Of a stretch of DNA of 64,000 bases, positions 35,205 through 46,146 are shown piece by piece; positions within the stretch are counted from its first letter, which is position 1; each line of letters begins with the position of its first letter. The translations under genes were made by a program, and so were the position numbers. This stretch comes from Macrobrachium rosenbergii. Lineage: Eukaryota; Arthropoda; Malacostraca; Decapoda; Palaemonidae. The DNA is taken from the NCBI RefSeq assembly GCF_040412425.1, contig NC_089766.1, forward strand, positions 50,589,297 to 50,653,296, in the 5' to 3' direction. The notes below the pieces were generated by a model, which made no database searches, had not been told where the DNA came from, and saw nothing but the letters and a program-made list of their open reading frames with translations.

Positions 35205-36700
35205 CTGAAAATAGAAATATGTTCAACACGAAGTACTATCATTGCCATTCATTTTCTGAAAGTAACCAGATTCCATTATTTCCACGCAGTGTTGTGCATT
35301 CAGAAAATTTGCCTGTGCTTTTATTTCCTTGCATCGATGAAAGATACATCATATTGCACTCGAAAACACTTTCCCTGAGTTCAACCATATTTTGTCGCGA
35401 ACAGGTGTGTGGGATTATCAGGAAAATGCTTCCTCTCTGACCTTCCTTTTCCTAATTTTGATACTTTCTAATTTCAAATTCAGAATTACTGTCCTTCCAG
35501 TGGACAAGGCCTCCCTTTGTCCAGGTATGGTGTTCTGACCCATCCACGTCGACTACTTTTACTTTTAAATATTTTACATAACACCCTTTAGTGTTTTTTT
35601 TCATATTGCTGTTTGTTGTTAGTTTATATTATTGGTACTGAATTTAGTAATTTTCGTAGTGATTTTGTCTAAAATAACATTATAATGTTTTATTGCTAAG
35701 CTCTTATTATTTTAAATCATAAGATAAGATATTAGATACTCCAGTGACCATGGTTTTGGCAAATTTTCCTGACCCTCAGTGTCATCTTACCTAGTATGAC
35801 TTGATGTTTATACCTGACACGTTGGTCTTTTAGCAAGTCTTAAAAGGAGTTCACGGGCCTACCTTTATTGACCACCATACCATTTAAGGCCAGAGGAATA
35901 GGAAATGTGAGGACTTTGACATTTTGTCTCCAAGTTTTTTTTTTTATAGTTCAGATGCTGAACCTTTGACCATTCCTGATGATATGTGTAAGCAAAGTCC
36001 TTGTCTTGGACAACTGAGGTGTCCATTTTGCCACCCACGGACGTTTTCTTCCAGGAAATAGCCGATGTATGAATGTGATCTCATCTCCCCTAAGATTCTT
36101 TTTGCAAAATATATGGCTACAGTGGAGAAAAACCTCTTCTGGGAGGTTGAAGAATGGAAAGATGCCGTAGGCTGATGGTCTAGCAAGTGAGATACTACAG
36201 TAAAGTTTTGAAAGAGGGACTAAATCGCTCATCAGGGTGCGTAAGGTGTGTCTGAATGAGGGAAAGATTCCAAAGCAATGAGTGAAGGTGACAGAGGAGA
36301 GTTTAAGAAGAATAATGTTCTAGTTCATACCAGGGAAGGCGTACGGCATGGTCTGGCTTGAAAAGGGTAGGCAGATGACCGATAGTGGGAAAACAGTGCA
36401 GGTTTAGACACTGAGGAGGGTATGTGGATAAAGCGTTTGTTATGACGCAGTTATATGGGAAAGATTTATGAGTAAGTTCTAAAGCTGCATGTGACAAAAT
36501 CAATATCGATGCAATGTGGAGGGTGTTTACCACGCATGGTACGGATTTGGTAGAATACGTAAAAACAAGAGTGACTTGTTTGGTGTAAAAGTCAGTATAG
36601 GAGACGAGGATGTGTTATATCGCCATGGCTGTTTATTATCTTTATGCTCTGCTCTCAGTTATATAAATAAAATTCATATGTTTATATATATACACACACA
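35205..36700. other. upstream of the MFSD6-like coding exons, no feature recognised
   Basis: If the transporter gene continues upstream, this is intron or 5' region. I looked on the minus strand for an exon ending one base into a codon before GT(A/G)AG and with an ATG, and saw none that stands out. Confidence 0.35.
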
Positions 36701-36719
36701 CATATATATATATATATAT

Positions 36720-36800
36720 AAATTATCTGACTTCGGGATCGAACCCAGGTCTCAGGTGGAAAGCAAGGGCGTTATCCACTGGGCCATACAAGTCTAAAAG
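36720..36800 (-). repeat. tRNA-like sequence (SINE head or pseudo-tRNA)
   Basis: The minus strand reads ATGGCCCAGTGGATAACGCC (A-box-like) and GGGTTCGATCCCGAAGTCAG (B-box). A cloverleaf with proper acceptor stem is not evident, so I do not call a tRNA gene. It sits beside a short (TA)n run, like the other tRNA-like pieces at 36.9-39.7 kb. Confidence 0.55.
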
Positions 36801-36923
36801 AAGTTGGAACCTGAGATAAATTAAAACTGCTTGCATACCAGCGAGTTTTCCCCAACTTCCCTGACTCAGCAATGACCCAATAGACAACATTTCATTCGAA
36901 TTATCCCTTCTGAGTGAATAAGA

Positions 36924-37045
36924 TAGAAATCATCAACACACAATCACGTGTGGAACAGAAATAAATTTCTGACCTGAGAGACCTGGTTCGATCCCGACGT
37001 GAGTCAGAAATTTATTTCTGTTCCACACGTGATTGTGTGTTGATG

Positions 37046-37054
<9 letters not shown>
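36924..37054. repeat. perfect 51-bp inverted repeat around a tRNA-like B-box
   Basis: 36924-36974 and 37004-37054 are exact reverse complements (51 of 51). The 29-bp loop contains CCTGGTTCGATCCCGACG, a B-box-like sequence. A (TA)n run starts immediately at the right end. Confidence 0.92.
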
Positions 37055-37089
<35 letters not shown>

Positions 37090-37314
37090 TTATATATTTA
37101 TTTATATATATAGTTTATATATATACATATGTATATATATATATGAAGTGTGTGTATATATGACTGGACTCATTATGCCTTCTAATAATCCTTGTATGAG
37201 CATGAAGTGGTTCTTATTGCAGAAGTTTTCTCCAAAAGTGCGTCAGCTCCAGTTCAACAGTTAGTCTAAATGTGACAATATCGTTGCCGTTTTTCAGAAT
37301 ATATGGCGAATCAG

Positions 37315-37317
<3 letters not shown>

Positions 37318-37367
<50 letters not shown>
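37318..37367. repeat. (CA)n microsatellite
   Basis: Pure CA run; a second is at 39741-39796 and (GT)n runs lie at 7655-7682 and 6489-6524. Confidence 0.97.
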
Positions 37368-37371
<4 letters not shown>

Positions 37372-37389
37372 TACAGTATATAGATATAC

Positions 37390-38480
37390 ATACATATATC
37401 AGCTAAAGCCACAGGAAAATTTTAAAAATAAACGACAGAGTACATTCATGCAACAAATCACGCGCACATTTGTGATTTTAGTAGTGTGCATATGTGTGTG
37501 TGGTGTTTATAAATATTAAGCCACAAATAACCCTAAATATTGAGGGGAGGGGGGATTTAGGTAGATTTGATTGACTGATCTTTTGCGTAAAAACGGCGTC
37601 ACAGCCACCAAGGGCAAAGGCGAAGTAGTTAAGAATGCATTAGACTTATCACTCCCTTAGGGAAAAACTTGAACTTGTGCATTAGACTTACAACTCCCTC
37701 ATGGGAAAACTTGAAGTATAAACGTTATTCGTGATGAACATGCAGTTATTACTTGGATTCAGGGTCCTTTGTCGTGAGGCCTGAGTCAGGATGAGCCAGA
37801 GTTTTTTTTATTATTTCAGCAATTCAGGGGTGCGAGAACTGACTGCTGATTTGAAAGGGGTGCATACACTGAAAAAGGTTAAGAACCACAGGATCATGTT
37901 TGAAAGAGCCTGGGAGCTGAAATGAAGAAACGGGATAAAATGACGCCTCAGACTCTCGAATATTATAGCGGTTGCGTTAATAACTGACCTGTCATTCCGT
38001 TTTCTACGTGTCTTCGTTGTTGGAAGGAGCGAAGAAGCAACAAGGAATCTGGTGTTTGTACTAGATCAAGCTGAAATTTTTCTCATACGAAATACTATGC
38101 ACATAAACCACGAGAGCGACACTGAACACACCCAGACGCTCTCCTTGGGGAAATCCTGAGAACTGGTCAGGATGGAACGGAGCATGGTGGTTTTTGTGTT
38201 GTAATCAATGTCATAGTACGGTTGCTAGATAGTCCTTTTTTCGATTGAATTTCATTCGCTGGGGAACCTTCATTAGTTCTCATGGGTAGAAGGCAACCTA
38301 ACATTTCAGGATGCTGAATATGCCGAAGTACAATAGATGATATGTTATATAGAGGATAACTAATTGAAGATGCCTGAGATAAGAAAGAATTCCTTAGCAG
38401 GAACCTCACGAAAAATAATCATTTACGGCTCAATTTGTTTGTGTAATGAACTAAATCCTGGAAAATCTCTCAGCTTCTCT
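37390..38480. other. intergenic or intronic DNA, no feature recognised
   Basis: Only a short direct repeat (AATGCATTAGACTTATCACTC and TGCATTAGACTTACAACTCC, about 37633-37695) is visible. Confidence 0.4.
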
Positions 38481-38482
38481 TT

Positions 38483-38574
<92 letters not shown>

Positions 38575-38614
38575 TAGAATCTACTGGTCACTTTTACCAG
38601 ACACATATGTAATT

Positions 38615-38929
38615 CTAATAGCCACAATGCCCTCTTAACTTCTCGAATTCTTCGCGCTTTTTGGATATGCTTGTAACTACAAAGCCGAATGTGTCCAAAC
38701 GAAAGAAATTGAAGAGCCAGTGAACGCCGGTCGCGGGAAGCGAACCCGAATTCCATATTCACAGGGAGGTCACCTTGCCGACCTGGCTCGTAGCCAGGTT
38801 CGCTTCCCGCGACCGGCGTTCACTGGCTCTTCAATTTCTTTCGTTTGGATACATTCGGCTTTGTAGTTACAAGCATATCCAAAAAAGCGCGATGAATTCG
38901 AGAAGTTAAGAGGGCATTGTGGCTATTAG
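38615..38929. repeat. 132-bp near-perfect inverted repeat with tRNA-like core, flanked by (TA)n
   Basis: 38615-38746 and 38797-38929 are reverse complements with only a few differences. The inner ends read GGTCGCGGGAAGCGAACC and GGTTCGCTTCCCGCGACC. The loop is 50 bp and (TA)n runs border the element on both sides (38487-38572, 38936-39048). Confidence 0.92.
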
Positions 38930-38930
38930 A

Positions 38931-39067
<137 letters not shown>

Positions 39068-39384
39068 TACAGTATATATATGTGTATATGCATATGTAGA
39101 AAAATAGAGATAATACATTGATATATACATTTTTATATATAATGTATATATATATATATTATATATGTATACGTGTACTTATAGAGAGAGAGAAAGAGAG
39201 AGAATACTTTACATAAGCAAAACAACAGTGCTGAAACGTGTGAAACAGCGAGCAATAACCTTGACCGATCAAGTTTCACGTCTTCATGAACGGTTTTTGA
39301 GGAAACGTTCGTAGGAAGACACGTTCGGCATTTTATCGACGCATAAGCTGACAACTACTGTAAGTGTTTAACCAAGATTTGGTA

Positions 39385-39453
<69 letters not shown>

Positions 39454-39454
39454 A

Positions 39455-39738
39455 TTGTAATAGCCACAATGCCCTCTTAACTTTCTCGAGTTCTTCGCGC
39501 TTTTCTGGATAAGCTTGTCACTACAAAGCCTTAAGAACCAAGTGCAAGAAATATGAAGAAATTCTGATGTCCGGTAGCGGGAAACGAACCCGGGTCCCCT
39601 AATCAGAATGAGATACCATTGCTAAAGGCTTTGTGGTGATAAGCGTATCCAAAAAAGCCCGAAGAATTTGAGTAAGTTAAGAGGGCATTGCGGCTATTGC
39701 AGTTACATATGTATCTGGTAAAAAAGTGACCAGTAGAT

Positions 39739-39750
<12 letters not shown>
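39455..39750. repeat. related, partly decayed inverted repeat
   Basis: TAGCCACAATGCCCTCTTAA at the left and AGTTAAGAGGGCATTGCGGC at the right repeat the outer arms of the 38.6-kb element, but the middle differs (GGTAGCGGGAAACGAACCCG). A (TA)n run lies at the left and a (CA)n at the right. The right outer sequence also matches the reverse of 38576-38615. Confidence 0.82.
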
Positions 39751-39819
<69 letters not shown>

Positions 39820-40575
39820 GCATACATACATACATACTTTCATATGCATAAATATGCATAAAGCGGTATGGAAAAATTATGGGCTGCTCTAGGAGCAAGA
39901 GCCCGTGCTGGCACAAGGCCAGCTAAATCTAAAACAACAACGGTATGAAATGCAAAAAAAAAAGAGCCAAATAATTGAAACCACCATAATATATAAGCAG
40001 AAATAGGCAAGAAAGCAGGCGGGCAAACGCTTCTCGAACGAGCCAGGTAGAAAGATTACTAGTTCTGTTGAAGGCCAAGTGGCTGGGTCAAAGTCCTACG
40101 CCGCGTTAACCTATTTAATGTGGGAAACCAGCCTCCAGTGGAGTCAGGATAAAGGGAAACCAGGTTTTTAGAAGTTTTTTGTAACAGTGACGGACAGATT
40201 GGCCAGCCAGTTTCTAGACGAATGTATAGAAAGTTTGCCTACAGTATCACGTGAGCTAAAATGGTATGATTCAGATGTAAATGAAATGAATCTGTTCATT
40301 GTCCTACTAGCTATGTCTCAGGGAGTGGCGTGCGAAAGAATCAATTTTCCCTTGTACGTTTCATGCTTGTAGCCTCAAGGAGGTAAAATGCAAAAAATGA
40401 ATTCTTTCATCCTTCCTTATTCAACATTATTTGATATCCTAATATGTTTATACAAAAAGCAATATCAGTGCAAAAAATTAACAAAAATCATGAAAATTAA
40501 CGTAGACCAAATGAACGCCGTGCGAGCTACACCTACGTCACGCGGTGAGTGGGTAGAGGAAGATTCAAAAAGCCT

Positions 40576-40880
40576 CGCTGGGGAGCAGCGCCGTCAGTGC
40601 ACCTCATGCCGTGCACCGCAGGCATTACATAAGGTTCTTTGCGGCGTGCTTTCGGCCCCTAGCTGTAACCCCTTTCGTTCCTTTTACTGTACCTCCTTTC
40701 ATATTCTCTCTCTTCCATCTTACTTTCCACCCTCTCCTAACAACTGATGCATAGTGCAACTACGAGGCTTTCCTCCTGTTACACCTGCCAAACCTTTCTA
40801 CTGTCAATTTCCGTTTCAGCGCTCAGTGACCTCATTGGTCCCAGTGCTTGGCCTTTGGCCTAAATTTTATATTCAGTTCA
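40576..40880 (+). repeat. family A repeat, copy 6
   Basis: Starts GCTGGGGAGCAGCGCCGTCA and ends CTAAATTTTATATTCAGTTC. The left breakpoint of the 2.2-kb tandem duplication falls inside it, near 40690. Confidence 0.85.
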
Positions 40881-42907
40881 AGATTCAAAAAGTTATGTTT
40901 ATAAACCTAAAGATTTAAATGTTAATAAAGGGATTTACCCAATATTTTTGTAAAAATGCCATTAAGCAAAATGGAATTGTTTGATTGTTTTTAGAGGAGT
41001 TGGAGGGGCAATAAAAGATTTGTTTCATTCATAGATTGTTTTTAGAGGAGTTGCAGGGGCAATAAAAGATTTGTTTCATTCATAGATTGTTTTTAGAGGA
41101 GTTGCAGGGGCAATAAAAGATTTGTTTCATTCATAGATTGTTTTTAGAGGAGTTGCAGGGGCAATAAAAGATTTGTTTCATTCATAGATTGTTTTTAGAG
41201 GAGTTGCAGGGGCAATAAAAGGTTTGTTTCATTCATAGATTGTTTTTTAGAGGAGTTGGAGGGGCAATAAAAGGTTTGTTTCATTCATAGATTGTTTTTA
41301 GAGGAGTTGCAGGGGCAATAAAAGATTTGTTTCATTCATAGATTGTTTTTAGAGGAGTTGGAGGGGCAATAAAAGATTGGTTTCATTCATAGATTGTTTT
41401 TAGAGGAGTTGCAGGGGCAATAAAAGATTTGTTTCATTCATAGATTGTTTTTAGAGGAGTTGGAAGGGCAATAAAAGATTTGTTTCATTCATAGATTGTT
41501 TTTAGAGGAGTTGCAGGGGCAATAAAAGGTTTGTTTCATTCATAGATTGTTTTTAGAGGAGTTTCAGGGGCAATAAAAGATTTGTTTCATTCATAGATAC
41601 CGAAGTTTACTCTAACACCAAGAATATAATTAAAAAACAACTTTATAGTCAAAAACTAAAATACATGATATAGCTTATTATTACATAGCCAGTGGTAAAT
41701 GTAAATAGTTGGACATTGCAATTTGTATACATGTATCAAATCCATTTTCTGAGAACCTTTAGTTGCGTTCATTTATTTTGCTATCATGGACAATTTGTGT
41801 TTCCCAGTGCGCATGTTTTTCGTATTTTGATTCAGGATACGCATTCTAAGGGAAACTCTGCCTCGCACAGAAAATGTTACAACACCTGGCGGAATTTTGG
41901 GTCAGTTGTGAACACGTTCTCTTTCTTACACCATGGGAGCTGCGACTGTCTGCCAAGAGGGACGCCTACCACCCTTTGGGCCAACCCTATGAAAGTTAAG
42001 GACGTTCACTTCGTCGCCTGGTTAAACTCTGTAGATAATAATTTTTTTTATCTTTTATTTAGAAAAATACATTTTACAGTTCATTTTACTATTCAATACA
42101 TATACAATATATGTAATTAAGTAAAAAATCAATAACTGTCACAATATTTTATATATATAAATATACTTAAATTTACTATGCAATAAAAGCATTAAACTCT
42201 ATAAATAATGATAAATAAATCATAAGTTGCCAATATAAAATAATATCACGTAACCTAGGGGTGTTTTTTACAATTTTGCCATATTAGCTATGGAGGGTGT
42301 TGGGAAACAGGCATTGTCTTACCTTATAAGTCGTAATTTGATGAAGCGGTCATTTAAAAATGTTTCATATCATGATTGGCAACTTATAAAATTTTACTGA
42401 ACGTGAGAGCACACTGATACGCGCCGAAAGGCCATTTGCTTGTACTTGGGGCAATAAAAGGGAATCTTTTTTGTTTCATAAAAAAGTTAGGATGTCATAT
42501 ATTAGTGTTCCTTTCTAATAAATGTCTAGTTTTTAGATTTTGCTGTTCTAGCGAGTATTTACAGGTTTGTAGGGGTGTAATGTGTTGCAGTTTGTTAGCA
42601 TATATTTATTCTTGGCGTAGTTGACCTTTATTTTTTACGTCAGATACATATAAACTGGTTTAGTCCTTAGAATAGATTGCTCACAAATAATGAAGGGAAC
42701 AACAGCAAAGGATTCTAGTAACCTTCAATTAGACAACAATAGAAAATATGCAGTGCTGAATTGCCAGTAACTCTCCTGAGGATCGAAGTATGTCGAAGGA
42801 TGTTGTCAGTAGAGAGGCTCCGATACCAAAATTTTGGCCGATACCGATATCAATACTCGTTGAAAAGCCGATGCCGATACCAATACCGATACTTTCATTA
42901 ACCTCTT
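40690..42907. repeat. tandem segmental duplication, copy 1
   Basis: Starts inside a family-A repeat and ends about 98 bp into a hAT-like left end. In the same order it holds the sequences found at 42909-44335: the family-A 3' part, GATTCAAAAAG..., the TTTTTAGAGGAGTTG block (here 12 tandem copies), a stretch around GGATACGCATTCTAAGGG, and TCTAATAAATGTCTAG. It has extra sequence relative to copy 2, partly from minisatellite expansion. Confidence 0.8.
40983..41597 (+). repeat. 51-bp minisatellite, about 12 copies
   Basis: Unit: a TTTTTAGAGGAGTTG block, GCAGGGGCAATAAAAG and TTTGTTTCATTCATAGA. Copies differ at few positions (GCAGGGG versus GGAGGGG; AGATTT versus GGTTT), and one copy has an added T. 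The paralogous locus at 43165-43220 has a single unit, so the array expanded after the duplication or collapsed in the other copy. Confidence 0.95.
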
Positions 42908-42908
42908 T

Positions 42909-43082
42909 TGTTCCTTTCATATTCTCTTTCTTCCATCTTACTTTCCACCCTCTAATACAAGGTTTTCCTCCTGTTAAACCTTTCAAACCTTTCTACTGTC
43001 AATTTCCGTTTGAGCGCTCAATGACCTCATTAGTCCCAGTGCTTGGCCTTTGGCCTAAATTTTATATTCAGTTCAGTTCAAG
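42909..43082 (+). repeat. family A repeat, copy 7 (truncated at duplication junction)
   Basis: Only the part from CTTTCATATTCTC onward is present. Its left end is fused directly to hAT-like left-end sequence, marking the duplication junction at about 42908. Confidence 0.85.
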
Positions 43083-44335
43083 ATTCAAAAGGTTATGTTT
43101 ATAAAACTAAAGATTTAAATTTTAATAACGGGATTAGCAATATTTTTGTAAAAATGCGATTAAACGGAATAAATTGTTTTTAGAGGAGTTGAGGGCAATA
43201 AAAGATCTGTTTCATTCAATTTGTACTCTAACACCAAGAATACAATTAAGAAACAACATTATAGTCAAAACTAAAATTCATGATATAGCTTATTACTACT
43301 ACATAGCCAGCGGTAAATATAAATAGTTGGACATTGCAATTTATATACATGTATCGAATCCATTTTCTGAGAACCTTTAATTGCGTTCATGTATTTTGCT
43401 ATCATGGACAATTTGTGTTTCCCAGTGCGCATGTTTTTCGTATTTTGATTCAGGATACGCATTCTAAGGGAAACTCTGCCTCGCACAGAAAATGTTACAA
43501 CACCTGGCGGAATTTTGGGTCAGTAGTGAACACCTCTTTCTAAGACCATGGGAGCTGCGACTGTCTGCCAAGTGGGACGCCTACCAACCCTGTGAAAGTT
43601 AAGAACTTTCACTTCGTCGCCTGGTTAAACTCTGAAGATGATAATAAAGCATTAAACTCTCTATAAACAATGATAAATAAATCATTACTAAATAATGATA
43701 AATAAATCATTACTGAACGTGAGAGTGCATAGATACACGCCGAAAGGCCATTGACTTCCCAAGCCCGCTTGTACTTGGTCGCTTTGACCTTGAAGCGTTC
43801 GCTGCGCTCTCCGAGCGCGGGGATACTTGAAAGGGAATCTTTTAATCAAGAGGCATTTCGTATTCATAAAAAAAGTTAGGATGTCTTTATAATATATTAG
43901 TGTTCCCTTCTAATAAATGTCTAGTTTGCATGCTTCGTGATTTTGCTGTTGTAGCGAGTATTTACAGGTTTGTAGGGGTGTGTAATGTTCGTGTTGCAGT
44001 TACTGTTAGCATATATTTATTCTTGGCGTAGTTGACCTTTATTTTTTTTTACGTCAGATACATATAAACTGGTCAGTCAGTCCTTAGAATAGATTGCTCA
44101 CAAATAATGGAAGGGAACAACAGCAGCAGGATTCTAGTAATCTGCAGGTACAATTTGACAATAGAAAATATGCAATCCTGGAATTGCCAGTAACTCTCCT
44201 GAAGATCGAAGTATGTCGAAGGATGTTGTCAATAGAGAGGCTCCGATACCAAAATTTTGGCCGATACCGATATCAATACTCATTGAAAAGCCGATGCCGA
44301 TACCAATACCGATACTTTTCATTAACCTCTTTCTG
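42909..44335. repeat. tandem segmental duplication, copy 2
   Basis: Same order of landmarks as copy 1 but shorter: only one unit of the 51-bp minisatellite (about 43165-43220) and several deletions. Its right end continues into the complete hAT-like element, while copy 1 stops 98 bp into that element. This shows that the hAT element was present before duplication. Confidence 0.8.
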
Positions 44336-45150
44336 GATATTTCCGTTACATTTGTCTATCAGATTTCTGCTCTCTCGCTGTGAACATTGTTTTCTACAGT
44401 GTGGTATTGTTACTATATGAATTATAAACATTAGCACAGTTAGTGTCTGGAGGTTTCAAAGTTATCTCTATCAGATGGAAAATAACCACTTTTAAGTAAT
44501 GAATATGCCTCCTTAAGTTTATTGCTAATCGAGTTACCTCCAAATTCCATATTTGGACATAGTTATTTGGTATATTCTGGTAGCTAAATGTATACATAGT
44601 TACATACATTAGTTTGTTGTGTAAGTTGCTGATGTATTTAGTTAGTAACAGGAGGATAGTGTATTTTTATTATAGGACTGTGAACTGTGACAAAGTGTGC
44701 ACTGTAAGAGCTAAATGAATGTGACCTGAAGAGGGGCTCCGAGTCGACTCCATGACCCAAGTGTTAGACTGAGGAGAGACATGTATGGGACAGGTCTGCT
44801 GACCAGGAGAAGTATGGCTTCAAAGCTGACCTGTACTGGACAGGTGTACTAACCAGTAGAAATATTGCAGTAAAGTCACGCTCTCGACATACTTTTCCTA
44901 ACAGTAGATCATCAATTATATATTTATCAATAGTGTTTGATTTAGGTCCTTTCTCAGCACATACATAACAAAATGCCTTTCAAATAGGAAAGTAAAACAG
45001 CTTTGTTGCAAACAGCAGTAAGTCCTAAGATGGCAAGTGTTGTTTTTCTGTCTACTTTAGCTATATAGATTATAGAATACCAGCAGTTGTGAAAAACGGA
45101 TCTAGATGTTGGAAATTACTGGAAATATTGTTATGGGAATTTTGCTTTAA

Positions 45151-45244
<94 letters not shown>

Positions 45245-45427
45245 TACCTTCCTGTCAGTGCAAAACTACTGTGACTATAATAGATTATGTAACTGCTTAT
45301 TTGTTCAGCTTTCTTATGATTGAAGTTTTAAATCATTGAATTTTCTGAAATTAGATACAAAAGTATCGGCCCATTTTTTACCGATACCTAAAAAATTAGC
45401 CGATACCGATAATCTGGCGCATCTCTA
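44233..45427. mobile_element. non-autonomous hAT-like DNA transposon
   Basis: The ends are TAGAGAGGCTCC (44233) and, on the other strand, TAGAGATGCGCC (from 45427), imperfect terminal inverted repeats. Flanking 8-bp sequences are GTTGTCAA (44225-44232) and GTTGTTAG (45428-45435). The duplicated left flank at 42802-42809 reads GTTGTCAG, only one base from the right flank. Eight-bp duplications are characteristic of hAT elements. Both ends carry GATACC-type subterminal repeats. There is no transposase frame; the interior includes a (TA)n at 45151-45241. Confidence 0.6.
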
Positions 45428-45878
45428 GTTGTTAGTAAGTGTAGTCGAACTTCATACGTTCCTATTGCTTGAATTCCCCAACGGACTTGTTTTGAAAGTT
45501 AACTCTAGTGAGCAAGTTTCTGTTTTTCCCGAGTCAGCCCTCAAGCGATGGTGAATAGACGAATAGAAATTTAGGAAGAAATTGGCGGGCGTTCCTTTGT
45601 GGTCAACCTCATGCTTTGAAGGGAGGGGTCGAGAAAGAATAGTCACTTGCGCAGAAGGCAGTTCTTTTAGATACGGAATCATACATGAAATTCCTACACA
45701 AGTTGTTACCTGCCCAGTATTTATTTTATAATATATAATATCCAGCAAGCGGTAAAAGCGAGAGTTGTGCAGAGGTACTCATCTTCAGTTAAAGCGGGAT
45801 CAGAAATCAATCTCCAGTACAGTTTTAGTAGTAATGTGGAGGGATGAATGAGTTTTTGTGTAGCATTTCCCAACGTTC

Positions 45879-45882
<4 letters not shown>

Positions 45883-45948
<66 letters not shown>

Positions 45949-45989
45949 AGTTTGCCGTTAAGATAGTTTTGTAAAGCAACGTAAGTTTT

Positions 45990-46055
<66 letters not shown>

Positions 46056-46097
46056 TTTTAGTTTGCCGTTAAGATAGTTTTGTAAAGTAACGTAAGT

Positions 46098-46141
<44 letters not shown>
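45883..46141. repeat. three (AG)n runs separated by a repeated 48-bp spacer
   Basis: (AG)n, then a spacer beginning GTTTTAGTTTGCCGTTAAGA at 45944, then (AG)n, then the same spacer at 46055 with one or two changes, then (AG)n. The unit is about 110 bp and must have arisen by tandem duplication of spacer plus AG tract. Confidence 0.93.

Positions 46142-46146
<5 letters not shown>

Noticed and set aside
36720..37003. tRNA genes on the minus and plus strands
   Set aside because: B-box sequences are present but I cannot pair a full acceptor stem and anticodon arm, and they sit in repeat or fold-back contexts.
40983..41597. Regular direct repeats resembling a CRISPR array
   Set aside because: Units are contiguous with no unique spacers; the DNA is eukaryotic and no cas genes exist. 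It is a minisatellite.
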